Source: UBA5189 sp040389445 (GTDB taxonomy: Bacteria; Chloroflexota; Limnocylindria; Limnocylindrales; CSP1-4). From it: a DNA stretch of 64,000 bases. This document shows, in pieces, positions 16,476-24,969 of this stretch (position 1 is its first letter; every line of letters begins with the position of its first letter). The stretch spans positions 310,001-374,000 of the forward strand of contig JAZJZX010000002.1 in assembly GCA_040389445.1 (NCBI GenBank), written 5' to 3'. The notes below the pieces were generated by a model that saw only the letters and a list, made by a program, of their open reading frames with translations, had not been told where the DNA came from and ran no database searches. The translations under genes were made by a program, and so were the position numbers.

Positions 16476-17561
16476 ATGCAGGAGACTACTAGACCTCGAC
16501 GCACTCCGGGAGCTGGGAGCGTCTACGAGACGAGCGGCGGCCTCTGGCGCGGCGCCTACGTCGTGGAGGACCCGATCACCCGTCAGCGCGTTCGACGATA
16601 CGTCAGCGGGCACTCACGGGTCGAGGCAAGCCGCCGACTTCGGGACGCGATCGCCGACTCGCACCGCAGCGCCGACCTGGCCGACTCCCCCACCCTCGCA
16701 TGGTGGGCCGATCGATGGCTCGCCACGGCAGTACACCGCGTCCGCCCGGCGACCGTGAGAAGCTACCGGAATGCCATCACGCTCCATGTGCTCCCGTCGC
16801 TCGGTTCCTGGCCGCTCGCCGATCTCCGACCAAGCGACGTCGAGCGATGGACCGCCGCTCTCTCTGAGCGCGGCCTACGGCCGTCAACGGTCGCCCTGAG
16901 CCGCCGTGTATTGTCGGCGTGCCTCGCCGACGCCGAGCGGGACGGGCGCGTACCTCGCAATGTCGCACGACTCGCCCACGCGCCCCGTGTCGAGGGCACT
17001 ACGCGCCGCCGAGCCCTCACCGCAGCCGAGGCGCGCCGACTGCTCGACATTGCGCGTGGCGACCCTGCCGCGATCCTCGTGACCCTCGCGCTCGGGACCG
17101 GTGCCCGCGTCGGCGAACTGCTCGCGCTCGACTGGTCGGACGTAGACCTCGACGCCGGGACCGCGAGCATCCACGGGTCGCGGTCCCGGGCGGGCGTAGG
17201 GCCGACCAAGAGCCGCCGTGGCGTCCGCATCGTGGCGCTGCCGCCGTTCGCCCTCGACGTTCTGCGAGCCGAAACGCGCCGAACTGGCCCCGTGGTCGCC
17301 TTCGAAGATGGACGCCCGATGATCCCGGAACGAGCCGCCGATCGATGGCGCGCACTCCGGGCGCGGGCCGGGTTGGACGGGCTGCGGTTCCACGACCTAC
17401 GGGGCACCTACGCGACCCTCGCGCTCGCCGCAGGGATCCCCGCGAAGGCCCTCGCCGACGTGCTGGGCCACGATCCGGCTGTGCTCCTCAGAACATACGC
17501 CGGGCCGATCGAAGGCGGCCGGGACGCGATCGCCAACGTGATCGGGCGAGCGCTCCGATGA
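16476..17561 (+). CDS. int: Tyrosine site-specific integrase
   Basis: A 361-aa tyrosine recombinase. Residues about 1-55 look like an arm-binding domain (GSVYETSGGLWRGAYVVE), followed by a core-binding SAM-like domain (VRPATVRSYRNAITLHVLPSLG). The catalytic domain has Arg in GTGARVGELLALDW, Lys in the TKSRRGVRIVAL hairpin, HDLR in LRFHDLRGTYATLA, a His in LADVLGHDPAVLL and the nucleophile in RTYAGP. ATG at 16476 follows GGAAAGGACC. It should recombine the rny 3' end with the circular element. Its stop overlaps the next gene. Confidence 0.92.
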   Translation: MQETTRPRRTPGAGSVYETSGGLWRGAYVVEDPITRQRVRRYVSGHSRVEASRRLRDAIADSHRSADLADSPTLAWWADRWLATAVHRVRPATVRSYRNAITLHVLPSLGSWPLADLRPSDVERWTAALSERGLRPSTVALSRRVLSACLADAERDGRVPRNVARLAHAPRVEGTTRRRALTAAEARRLLDIARGDPAAILVTLALGTGARVGELLALDWSDVDLDAGTASIHGSRSRAGVGPTKSRRGVRIVALPPFALDVLRAETRRTGPVVAFEDGRPMIPERAADRWRALRARAGLDGLRFHDLRGTYATLALAAGIPAKALADVLGHDPAVLLRTYAGPIEGGRDAIANVIGRALR

Positions 17562-17932
17562 AAAAGCGATGGACTGCCACGATTGAGCCTTTCGACGCAA
17601 CGCGCGTCCTGAATGGCGAGGCACTGGTTCGCGTCGAGCTTCCCGACGGACGCTACGCAATCGCTAAGATCGCGAGCACCGACGAGATGTACTTGATCGG
17701 GAAAGAACTCGAAGTCTCGCCCACGAGAGAGGCGACGACGGCTCGCCAACGCCATCGCTCTCGCGCTGAACTCATGGTCGGACAGATGACCGAGGCCGGG
17801 TTCGGGGACATCGAGATCGCGGCCAAGATGGTCAGCGAGGGCTACCTAACGGCGGCAGACGTCACTGATCAACTACGCATCGTCAAACGATGGCGAAAGG
17901 GCTACCGCCGCGTCTTTGGACCAATCGCGTGA
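17558..17932 (+). CDS. Hypothetical protein of the element, downstream of int
   Basis: A 124-aa protein, not recognised, beginning MKKRWTATIEPFDATRV at an ATG overlapping the integrase stop (ATGA). A beta-rich N-terminal half (VRVELPDGRYAIAKIAS) precedes a basic helical part (RQRHRSRAELMVGQM) and ends in KRWRKGYRRVFGPIA, which suggests nucleic-acid contact. Translational coupling to int hints at a role in integration or its control; unproven. Confidence 0.6.
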   Translation: MKKRWTATIEPFDATRVLNGEALVRVELPDGRYAIAKIASTDEMYLIGKELEVSPTREATTARQRHRSRAELMVGQMTEAGFGDIEIAAKMVSEGYLTAADVTDQLRIVKRWRKGYRRVFGPIA

Positions 17933-17975
17933 GTCAACGGAATGTCACTTTGCGGGTGCTGCTAGCGGTGGTTCC

Positions 17976-18242
17976 ATGTTCACTATGGAACGCTTTGCAA
18001 CACCCGAGCACCGGGCACTGGCAGCACTCGACGATCTTCGGGACGCACTCGGTGCGTTCTTCGCGGATCGCCGCGCCCCTGACGATCCCCCGGCGCTTCT
18101 GACAATCACCGCCGCCGCGCGCCGGCTCGGCGTCTCCCGCTCGACCGCGACCCGATGGGCCGACGATGGCCGACTCCGTACCGTCGGCGTCCGCAACGGA
18201 CGCCGAGTACCTCGGGCGGAAGTTGACCGCCTCGGCTCGTGA
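17976..18242 (+). CDS. Excisionase-like MerR/HTH_17 DNA-binding protein
   Basis: An 88-aa protein with a short helical N-terminus and a winged helix-turn-helix: LLTITAAARRLGVSRSTATRWADDGRLRTVGVRNGRRVPRAEVDRL (given in part), the HTH_17/excisionase pattern. Placed just after the integrase, it is a good candidate recombination directionality factor. ATG at 17976 is preferred; an ATG at 17985 and a longer frame from 17916 are possible. The gene overlaps the next by 4 bases. Confidence 0.7.
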   Translation: MFTMERFATPEHRALAALDDLRDALGAFFADRRAPDDPPALLTITAAARRLGVSRSTATRWADDGRLRTVGVRNGRRVPRAEVDRLGS

Positions 18243-18436
18243 TCTCAACCCGGCATCGCCCGACATGGAGACGACGGGGCGTGCGTGAACTCGCGCTGAT
18301 TCGTCTCCGTGACGCGGTCCTGGCCGAGCGCCGCGTCTATCCGTCCGGCGATCCCGTACACAACGCGCTCGGCCGGGCTGAACGTGCCCTGATGACCGCC
18401 GCGCAGCTCGCCAGCCCGGAACCGTCCACCGAATGA
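18239..18436 (+). CDS. Small hypothetical protein of the element
   Basis: A 65-aa protein starting with GTG over the stop of the excisionase-like gene (GTGA). It is rich in Arg at the N-terminus (STRHRPTWRRRGVREL), then helical (ALGRAERALMTAAQLA). No family recognised. It ends just before a strong hairpin. Confidence 0.5.
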   Translation: MISTRHRPTWRRRGVRELALIRLRDAVLAERRVYPSGDPVHNALGRAERALMTAAQLASPEPSTE

Positions 18437-18443
18437 AAAAGTG

Positions 18444-18473
18444 ACGCCCGGCGGGACGCAATCCGCCGGGCGT
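18444..18473. terminator. Perfect 11-bp hairpin inside the element
   Basis: ACGCCCGGCGG (18444-18454) pairs with CCGCCGGGCGT (18463-18473) around 8 bases. On the minus strand it is followed by CACTTTTTC, so it reads as a Rho-independent terminator in the antisense direction; on the plus strand it lacks a U-tract and may attenuate read-through or guard the next ribosome site. Confidence 0.5.
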
Positions 18474-18485
18474 AGAGGATCCCAG

Positions 18486-18677
18486 ATGATCTGCAATCTC
18501 GAACCCCGCCGACATCGTACAGCAAAGCTCCAGCATCGCAAGGCCGACCTCCTCGACGCCCTGACGGCTCACTTGATCGGACTGCGCCGTCACTTGGCCG
18601 AGACCGGCCGCCCGGCCGAGGCGGAGGCACTCATCACCGACCTCGCGATCGTCGCGGAACTCCGGGGGGCGTCATGA
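18486..18677 (+). CDS. Small hypothetical protein preceding the RepA-like gene
   Basis: A 63-aa protein, mostly helical with basic residues (RRHRTAKLQHRKADLLDALTA), not recognised. ATG at 18486 comes 12 bases after the hairpin; its stop overlaps the start of the RepA-like gene (ATGA), so they are coupled. Confidence 0.5.
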   Translation: MICNLEPRRHRTAKLQHRKADLLDALTAHLIGLRRHLAETGRPAEAEALITDLAIVAELRGAS

Positions 18678-19825
18678 TGCACCCTCGCGCCTTCGAGATG
18701 CTCGCGCCCGAGGAGCAAGCCGCCCTCAGCGCCGACGCCGTGGCATGGCGGGCGGGACTGCAAGCCTCGGTCGAACGGGCCGGGGCCCGGGATCCGGAGG
18801 ACTACCTCGCCAGCCTCGAGGCCATGAACGAGCCGACCGAGACGCGCATGGCCGGGCTGAACCTTGCCAGCGTCACCGCACGTGCCATCGATTGGCTCTG
18901 GCCAGGGTACGTGCCTCGCGGCAAGGTGACGATCCTCGACGGCGATCCCGGACTCGGCAAGTCAACCGTCCTGATCGATCTGGCCTCGCGGGCGAGCATC
19001 GGCGGTCAGACGCCTACGGGCGAGCCGCTGGGACCGTTCTCGACGATCTACGCGACCGCGGAGGACGATCCCGCAGATACGATCCTACCGCGCGTCCTGA
19101 AGGCCGGAGGCGACCCTTCCCGGTTCACCATCGTCCGGAAGATGTCGCTGCCGGACGACGTTCACCGGCTCGGTCGGTTGATCCGCCGGGAGCGGGCCGA
19201 GCTGCTGATCGTTGATCCGCTCGTGGCGTACCTGGCGGATGGCGTCCGGACGAACGTTGACCACAACGTCCGCAGGGCGCTCGAACCTCTGGCCGCGATG
19301 GCGGCCGAGGTGAGCTGCTCGGTCATCGCGATCCGACATCTGAACAAACGGCCCGGCGACGATGCCATCTATCGCGGCGGAGGCAGCATCGGTTTCACCG
19401 GCCTGGCCCGCTCGGTCCTGGCTGTAGGCCGAGATCCGGATGATGCCGATCGGGTGATCCTTGCCGCCGTCAAGCTCAACGTCGCGCGGCGCCCGGCGAG
19501 CTTGGCGTACCGCATCGTGGCCGACGGGCCGTATGCACCGGCCGGGATCGGCTGGGAAGGCACGAGCGACCACAGCGCGGAGGACCTGATCGGGCGCACC
19601 CGCGACGTTGCGGGTGACACCTCGAAGAAGCATAAGCTCGCCGATGCGATTGCCGCCGTCCTCGACGCGAACGGAGGGTCGATGCCCGCCCGCGACGTGT
19701 ACCGCGCCCTGGAGGCGGAGGGCTGGGATCTGTCGGTCAAAGGCACCGTCTACAACGCTCGCGACCTGGCAGGCGTCCGGGCGGTGAAAGGCAACTTTGA
19801 CGGAGGCTGGACATGGACCCTATGA
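18674..19825 (+). CDS. RepA-like AAA/RecA-fold ATPase (replication protein)
   Basis: A 383-aa protein of the AAA_25/RepA type. Walker A is ILDGDPGLGKSTVLIDLA, Walker B ELLIVDPLVAYL, and a sensor region SVIAIRHLNKRPGD follows. The N-terminal 60 residues are helical and unassigned; the C-terminal 80 residues (AAVLDANGGSMPARDVYRALEAEGW) look like a winged helix. RepA hexamers act as replicative helicases for RSF1010-type plasmids and some phages. The iteron-rich segment immediately downstream is the natural binding site, making this the replication module. Confidence 0.8.
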   Translation: MMHPRAFEMLAPEEQAALSADAVAWRAGLQASVERAGARDPEDYLASLEAMNEPTETRMAGLNLASVTARAIDWLWPGYVPRGKVTILDGDPGLGKSTVLIDLASRASIGGQTPTGEPLGPFSTIYATAEDDPADTILPRVLKAGGDPSRFTIVRKMSLPDDVHRLGRLIRRERAELLIVDPLVAYLADGVRTNVDHNVRRALEPLAAMAAEVSCSVIAIRHLNKRPGDDAIYRGGGSIGFTGLARSVLAVGRDPDDADRVILAAVKLNVARRPASLAYRIVADGPYAPAGIGWEGTSDHSAEDLIGRTRDVAGDTSKKHKLADAIAAVLDANGGSMPARDVYRALEAEGWDLSVKGTVYNARDLAGVRAVKGNFDGGWTWTL

Positions 19826-19829
19826 CGCG

Positions 19830-19926
19830 AAGGTTCCTGTGTACGTACAGCGTGAACCTTGCGAACCTTCGTGAACCTTCTACTACCAACGTTCACGTAG
19901 GTTCATGTAGGTTCATGACGTACACA
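19830..19926. repeat. Candidate replication origin with 10-bp iterons
   Basis: Directly after the RepA-like gene: GTGAACCTT, GCGAACCTTC and GTGAACCTTC in tandem at 19852-19880 (10-base period), then GTTCAC and two tandem GTAGGTTCAT at 19897-19916 in inverted orientation. Palindromic TGTACGTACA (19840-19849) and GACGTACA flank them. Helical-turn periodicity and position suit initiator binding. The rest of the 298-base gap to 20124 holds an inverted repeat GCGGAC-TGC-GTCCGC (20000-20014) and a G-rich run. Confidence 0.6.
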
Positions 19927-20123
19927 CTAGGGGAAACCATGGGGGGTTCCCAAACCGATCAGACCGCCTCGTGACCACCACCGAACGTCCGGACCTCACG
20001 CGGACTGCGTCCGCGATCGCGTGGCCAGGGGGGTAAAAAGTTCAGAACGAGGCGACGGCCCATGACCCCGACTGCCGCACGCACATCGCCGCGTAATTTC
20101 ACGAAACCGCGAAAGGATCGATT

Positions 20124-20357
20124 ATGACCAGCTCACCATCTTGGGAAGAAACGATCAACGCGATCACGGCCGCGCTCGCCGCATACGTCCGCGGGCGTGA
20201 CCAGCTTGTTGCGGATGCCGTCGCAGCACGCATGGCTGAAGACTCCGCGAAAGTCTGGGCGGCAATCACCGAGGCATCCGCGCTCGTGGGCGAGATCAAG
20301 GGCGTCGCGCACGTCCGCGACGCCGGGCCGGTCACCCTCGAGTATCCGAAGAAATGA
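20124..20357 (+). CDS. Small hypothetical protein of the element
   Basis: A 77-aa soluble, mainly helical protein (ITAALAAYVRGRDQLVADAVAA) with ATG at 20124 after AAAGGATCG. Not recognised. It overlaps the next gene by 4 bases. It lies between the origin and the capsid module and could be an accessory replication or virion protein. Confidence 0.55.
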   Translation: MTSSPSWEETINAITAALAAYVRGRDQLVADAVAARMAEDSAKVWAAITEASALVGEIKGVAHVRDAGPVTLEYPKK

Positions 20358-20788
20358 CGCAGATCGCCGTCCCGGCCTTCGATGACCTCACGACTAACCA
20401 GGTCACCCGCCTCGCGATCACGTCGGCGTCTCTCGCCGAACGCATCGCCACTGTTGACGGCCTCGCCGCCCGCTACCTGGCTACCCTGGCCGATGCGGTG
20501 AGCGCCGAGGAAACGCGCCGCCGCTCGGGGCGCGGGCTCCGGCTCACCGTGGCCATGATCGACGACGCCGACCTGGACCCGGCCGAGGTAGATGCCTCCA
20601 TCAGGCTCGCCCTCATGGCCGCGCTCTCGCTCCGGGAGCAGGCGGGAGGGAGCGGGCTCCCGGTCGGCGACTGGTGGCACGCCGCCGCCGTGGCCCTCGT
20701 GAACGCCGCGGAGCACGCCGCGGCTGAAGTCGCCGCCTTGGAGCGCATGGCCGCGCCGCGGATCCTCGAACGCGGCCGCGTCGAGTAG
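20354..20788 (+). CDS. Hypothetical helical protein of the element
   Basis: A 144-aa Ala-rich helical protein, not recognised. The ATG at 20354 overlaps the previous stop (ATGA). No membrane segment or motif stands out; it contains GDWWHAAAVALVNAAEHAAAEVAALE near the C-terminus. It is followed after 9 bases by the capsid promoter. Confidence 0.55.
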   Translation: MTQIAVPAFDDLTTNQVTRLAITSASLAERIATVDGLAARYLATLADAVSAEETRRRSGRGLRLTVAMIDDADLDPAEVDASIRLALMAALSLREQAGGSGLPVGDWWHAAAVALVNAAEHAAAEVAALERMAAPRILERGRVE

Positions 20789-20797
20789 GGAAATCAT

Positions 20798-20825
20798 TTG
20801 CAGAGTTGCACATATCTGGTAGAAT
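20798..20825 (+). promoter_or_regulatory. Promoter of the capsid module
   Basis: TTGCAG (20798-20803), a 16-base spacer and TAGAAT (20820-20825). The leader to the capsid GTG is about 125 bases and contains a small CCCC-GGGG hairpin. This would allow separate expression of the structural genes. Confidence 0.55.
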
Positions 20826-20957
20826 GGTCGCAGACGGTACGCCGCAACCGCGAGTGGACAGCGCATCGCCCCAAAAGATGGGGTCCGAGCCGCCGCGATG
20901 ACCGGTCAGTCGAGAACCCGCGAGACCTTGTTTCGTTGAGTTTCGATTGGAGTTCCA

Positions 20958-22175
20958 GTGGCTACCGAGTATCAATTGCGTCTCCACGACGCCTACCGTC
21001 GCGCAGCAGAGGCCGGCAAGTCCGTCATGGACCGCGCCGCCGCCGAAAATCGCGACCTGACCCCGGATGAAACCGAGCAGCGCGACCGCGCCTATGCGGA
21101 CGTGACTCGGATCAAGGGCGAGATCGACAAGACCGTCAGCTTCGATCAGATCCGGCTTCATTCTGACGTGTTCGCGAACGCGCCGGCGCGCGTCGAACGC
21201 GCCACCGGATCGTCCGGCGCTCCGAGTCTGCGAACGCTGTTCACGACGGCGCGATCGAACGGCTACGCGAGCTACGACTACGCGCCCACGAGCGCCGGGC
21301 TCGATTTTCGAGCCCTCCAGAGCGCTGGCGGCTCCGCCGTCCAGACCTCGTTCGCGGACTTCGTGACGGTCTACAGCCGCACTGCCACGCCGATGCTGCG
21401 GCCGGACGTGGTCACGATGCTGAACAGGACGGACGGCTCGCCATTCGTCCTGCCGAGACTGACGGCTGACCCGAGTTCGGGCGGTACGCTGACCGCCGAG
21501 GCCGGCGGGATTGCCGAGCTCGACGCGACCGTCAGCTCGATCCAGCTCAACCCGTACAAGTTCGCCATCACCAACCTGTGGTCGGCCGAGCTTGCCGAGG
21601 ACAACACGATCGGGCTCGAGAACCTCGTCGGTTCCTCGACGGCGCGAGAGCTCTCCATCTCCATCGGCACGGCGCTGACGACCGGCACCGGCTCCGCCCA
21701 GCCGCAGGGCTTCATCGGAGCCGCCACGAACGGCGGAACGGCCGCTGGCACGGGTACGACCTACGGGACGTACTTCGGGCCGACTGACCTCGTGTCGCTG
21801 TTCTATTCGCTCTCCGCACCGGATCGCGCGACCGCGACCTGGCAAGCGAATGCGACCACGCTCGCCCAGGTCCGCAACGCGCGGGCAACGACGGGCGAAT
21901 TTCTCTGGGCTCCGGCATTCGCCATCGGCGAGCCGGAAACGTTGCTCGGGCGGCCGATCTTCGAGAACCCGGCAATGGCCAACGGTTCCGCTGCGAAGGC
22001 GATCGCAGTCGGAAACTTTGCGGCCTACCACGTCGCGGCCGTTCCTCTCCGCGTCGAGCTGTCGATCAGCTACAAGTTCAGCACGGACCAGATCGCGTTG
22101 CGCTCGATCTGGCGAGTCGACGGCGATCTTCCGGACGCCTCCGGCATCCGGTACCTCGTGAACGCGGCCGTCTAG
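20958..22175 (+). CDS. HK97-type phage major capsid protein
   Basis: A 405-aa major capsid protein of the HK97 fold. An N-terminal helical scaffold-like part (about residues 1-60) precedes a core with the usual pattern: SFADFVTVYSRTATPMLR, VLPRLTAD, GTLTAEAGGIAELDATVS, LEVIKSS-like NPYKFAITNLWSAEL, GTGSAQPQGFIGAAT, and near the end GNFAAYHVAAVPLRVELS and DQIALRSIWRVDG. Start GTG at 20958 with GGAG upstream. No protease gene accompanies it. Strong hairpin follows the stop. Confidence 0.88.
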   Translation: MATEYQLRLHDAYRRAAEAGKSVMDRAAAENRDLTPDETEQRDRAYADVTRIKGEIDKTVSFDQIRLHSDVFANAPARVERATGSSGAPSLRTLFTTARSNGYASYDYAPTSAGLDFRALQSAGGSAVQTSFADFVTVYSRTATPMLRPDVVTMLNRTDGSPFVLPRLTADPSSGGTLTAEAGGIAELDATVSSIQLNPYKFAITNLWSAELAEDNTIGLENLVGSSTARELSISIGTALTTGTGSAQPQGFIGAATNGGTAAGTGTTYGTYFGPTDLVSLFYSLSAPDRATATWQANATTLAQVRNARATTGEFLWAPAFAIGEPETLLGRPIFENPAMANGSAAKAIAVGNFAAYHVAAVPLRVELSISYKFSTDQIALRSIWRVDGDLPDASGIRYLVNAAV

Positions 22176-22184
22176 CCTCATCCA

Positions 22185-22216
22185 CCCCGCCGCGAGACCT
22201 CCCGCTCGCGGCGGGG
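22185..22216 (+). terminator. Perfect 12-bp hairpin after the capsid gene
   Basis: CCCCGCCGCGAG (22185-22196) pairs with CTCGCGGCGGGG (22205-22216), 10 bases after the capsid stop, with no U-tract. It may terminate partially, giving more capsid than tail mRNA, or protect the 3' end. Confidence 0.5.
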
Positions 22217-22360
22217 CACAGCCCACGACTCCGCCCGGCCGCTGCGATAGGTGCTCGCGGCCAGCGGAGCGGACGGCCGGATCGCGTTTGTCCTCGCGCG
22301 ATCCCGTGGGCTCCCCCGACTGTCGCCGATCGGCGTCGGGCCTCATAAAGGAAGGGTTAG

Positions 22361-24076
22361 ATGTCCGCCGGAGATAATCGCGTCATCGTCACGGCCTCCG
22401 TAAAGGATCAGATCTCGGGACCGCTCGACAAGTTCAAAGACAAGTTCGAGGTCCTCGGGAAGACTGCCGCTGGGCAGGGCGTCATCATCGGCGCGACCTC
22501 GAAGCTCACTGGCGCCGCGATGGGTCTCATGGATCGCGCGCTGGCCGGCACGATCGGCTTCATCGGCGACAGCATCAGTGCTGCGTCTGACCTGAACGAG
22601 ACGATCAACAAGTCGAAGGTCATCTTCGGCACTTCGGCCCGGACCGTCAGCGACTTCGGGGACACCGCATCCAAGGCACTCGGGCAGAGCAAGCAGGAAG
22701 CCGTCGGCGCCGCGGCGACCTTCGGCAACCTGTTCAACACGATCGGCGTCGGCAAGTCGCAAGCCGCCGAGATGTCGATCTCGCTGGTCAAACTCGCCTC
22801 TGACCTGGCCTCGTTCAACAACATCGATCCGACTGAGGCGCTCGACAAGCTGCAGTCCGGCCTCGTCGGCGAGGCCAAGCCGCTCCGGGAGCTTGGCATC
22901 CTGCTCAACGAGGCCCAGGTGTCGGCCAAGGCGCTGGCACTCGGGTTCAAGCCAGTCAACGGGCAGTTCACCGAGGGCCAGAAGGTTCAGGCGCGATACC
23001 AGCTCATCCTCGAACAGTCCACCGCGGCGCAGGGCGACTTTGCCCGCACGGCTGGCGAACTCGCCAACGCCCAGCGGATCGCCAACGCCGAGCTCGCCAA
23101 CACCGAAGCACTCATCGGCGAGAAGCTGCTCCCGGCGCAGCTCGCTGCGACGAAGGGATTTCTCGGTCTGCTCGAAGTAGCGAACCAGTTCATTTTCCGC
23201 GATCTCGGCGCCGAGCTGCAACAACGCGTCAACCCAGCCTTGGAGGATTTCGGCGGAAAAACGGAGTGGCTTGCCGACAAGATCGTGGAGCTTCGCGGCC
23301 AGACCGGTGACCTCACGGACGAACAGATGGCCCTCGCGGAGCAAGTCAAAAAGCTCGGGTCCGCCTTCGACATCGCGCGTCGCTCGGTCGAGAAGCTGAA
23401 CGGCGTCTTCGACACCTTCACCGGCGCCGAATTCGACGCCACGATCGCCGCCGGCGAGCTGGCCCAGAAGCAGAAAGAGCTCGCCGACCTGTTGAAGGAA
23501 GGCCCGGCCTCGAAGGCCGCCGCCGACATGGCGATCTACGAAGGCAAGGTCGCCGATGCCAAGAAGGGCGTCTTCGATCTCCAGTATCAGATGAAGCAGT
23601 CCGAAGGGCCGGAGGCGCTCCGCGACTGGCTGCTCAAGGTCAGGGACGGGCTGGCGGAGACTGATACAAAGGGCCGGGCGGCCCTTGGCACCATGCTCCT
23701 GCTCAATGACGCGATGGTCCGGCTCGCGTCGATGGCGAACGCGAGCAAGGATGACATCTTCATTCCGCCCGCGGTGCGCGCTGCGGTGCGCGCCATTCCC
23801 GCCGCTCGTGCCCACGGCGGCCCCGTCTCGGGTGGCTCGCCCTACATCGTCGGCGAGCGCGGGCCTGAGCTGTTCGTCCCGCGCGCGTCAGGGTCGATCG
23901 TCCCCAACGGCGGGTCCGTGGGTGGTTCGTCGGGCGTCACGGTCAACCTCACCTACGCGCCGACGCTCTCCACCGCCTCGGACAGCGAGATCCGAAAGCT
24001 CGTCCAGACGATCGGCTACGCCCTCGACTCGCGCGGCTACTACCGGCAGGGATCGCGGACGATCATCCCGTCCTGA
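22361..24076 (+). CDS. Tail tape-measure-like protein
   Basis: A 571-aa phage tail length/tape-measure-like protein. The N-terminal part (SVKDQISGPLDKFKDKFE) and the region ASDLNETINKSKVIFG, ATFGNLFNTIGV and TEALDKLQSGLVGE match the TP901-type tape-measure core, followed by long helices. The C-terminus has AHGGPVSGGSPYIVGERGPELFVP, the glycine-rich tail-end motif of these proteins. It is short for a tape measure. No strong membrane segment seen. ATG at 22361 after AAGGAAGGG. Neighbouring tail genes are missing. Confidence 0.75.
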   Translation: MSAGDNRVIVTASVKDQISGPLDKFKDKFEVLGKTAAGQGVIIGATSKLTGAAMGLMDRALAGTIGFIGDSISAASDLNETINKSKVIFGTSARTVSDFGDTASKALGQSKQEAVGAAATFGNLFNTIGVGKSQAAEMSISLVKLASDLASFNNIDPTEALDKLQSGLVGEAKPLRELGILLNEAQVSAKALALGFKPVNGQFTEGQKVQARYQLILEQSTAAQGDFARTAGELANAQRIANAELANTEALIGEKLLPAQLAATKGFLGLLEVANQFIFRDLGAELQQRVNPALEDFGGKTEWLADKIVELRGQTGDLTDEQMALAEQVKKLGSAFDIARRSVEKLNGVFDTFTGAEFDATIAAGELAQKQKELADLLKEGPASKAAADMAIYEGKVADAKKGVFDLQYQMKQSEGPEALRDWLLKVRDGLAETDTKGRAALGTMLLLNDAMVRLASMANASKDDIFIPPAVRAAVRAIPAARAHGGPVSGGSPYIVGERGPELFVPRASGSIVPNGGSVGGSSGVTVNLTYAPTLSTASDSEIRKLVQTIGYALDSRGYYRQGSRTIIPS

Positions 24077-24247
24077 GCGTACCGATCCGCCATACGATCC
24101 GTCACGAGTTGACGATCACGCCCTCCGGGGCGTATACCTCGCGTGCCGGGTACAAGTCGGTCCGAACCGAATAGACTTCCTTTCGTCCCGGGCGTGTGTG
24201 CTTGTACCACCACGACCGGGACGCTTGGTTTTTCGCGGGAGGTCGAA

Positions 24248-24523
24248 ATGACCACAGATGCGCTCCTCGACGAGCGGTGGCACATGGCATCCACGGACGT
24301 CGGGACGGACGGGCGGTACATGCCGAGTCGAGCCGAGGAAGACCTGATCAGAGGGCTCCGCGCTCTGGCGGCCCGAATGGTTCACGAAATTGAGGACGGC
24401 GACGACGCTTCCGCCCTCGACGACCTGGAGTTTGAGGTACTCGCCGACATCGAGGAGCGACTGAAGGAGTTCGCGACGACCATCGAAGCAGCGCGCGAGG
24501 TACGTCGACGAGCGGCGGCGTGA
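24248..24523 (+). CDS. Small acidic hypothetical protein of the element
   Basis: A 91-aa acidic helical protein (EDLIRGLRALAARMVHEIED, DDLEFEVLADIEERLKEFA), ATG at 24248 behind GGGAGG; the frame upstream is not used. Not recognised. Its stop overlaps the GTG of the Xre gene. In the 24,077-24,247 gap before it nothing clear is seen. Confidence 0.6.
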   Translation: MTTDALLDERWHMASTDVGTDGRYMPSRAEEDLIRGLRALAARMVHEIEDGDDASALDDLEFEVLADIEERLKEFATTIEAAREVRRRAAA

Positions 24524-24945
24524 ATGCCCGCCTGGCGCGCCTGACGACCCTCTACGGGGCTGAGATGGCCGATGACATCATTGCCATACGGTCGCAGCCC
24601 GCGCCCCAGCCGCCCCCCGTCCCGGCACGAGTGCCTGTACGTACAGACGCCGTGGGACGGATGGTCTGCCCCTCGTGCCGGGCTACGCTCCGCGTCATCC
24701 TCGAGGATGACAAGCCGACGTGGCCGCCCAAGGTCAGCCTATCCGAGACTGCGGCCCGGACGGATGGGCCGACGTCCGGGATCGCCCTCCGTCGTGAGCG
24801 TCGGATTGCGGAAGTGACCACCGTGGCCCTCGCCCGAGAAATGGGCGTCTCGCGTCAATGGCTCTATTTCATTGAGCGGGCCGAGACCGTACCGGGTGAC
24901 CGGGTGGCCGCCTACCGGGCCGCGATGCGAGCATGTCGCACCTAG
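24520..24945 (+). CDS. Xre-family regulator with half zinc-ribbon
   Basis: A 141-aa protein with GTG start overlapping the previous stop. Residues about 40-60 contain a single CPSC pair (RMVCPSCRATLRVI), half of a zinc ribbon. The C-terminal 55 residues form an Xre-type helix-turn-helix (GIALRRERRIAEVTTVALAREMGVSRQWLYFIERAE). Likely the element's repressor. The palindrome CTGTACGTACAG lies inside its own coding sequence and a near-identical copy lies at the origin. Confidence 0.65.
   Translation: MNARLARLTTLYGAEMADDIIAIRSQPAPQPPPVPARVPVRTDAVGRMVCPSCRATLRVILEDDKPTWPPKVSLSETAARTDGPTSGIALRRERRIAEVTTVALAREMGVSRQWLYFIERAETVPGDRVAAYRAAMRACRT
24635..24646. promoter_or_regulatory. 12-bp perfect palindrome shared with the origin region
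   Basis: CTGTACGTACAG. The 11-mer TGTACGTACAG recurs at 19840-19850 beside the iterons. Candidate operator for the element's Xre or excisionase-like protein. Confidence 0.4.
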
Positions 24946-24969
24946 AACGAGAGGATCAGCATGACCAAT

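Noticed and set aside
16247..16504. N-terminal extension of YmdB through attL
   Set aside because: These codons come partly from the integrated element and have no family similarity; the GTG at 16246 gives normal length.
14553..16613. 686-aa open frame as one long PHP protein
   Set aside because: Only the last 301 residues are PHP-like; the rest overlaps ymdB in another frame.
20958..22175. Encapsulin instead of phage capsid
   Set aside because: No cargo gene, and the protein sits in an element with integrase, tape measure and phage-style regulators.
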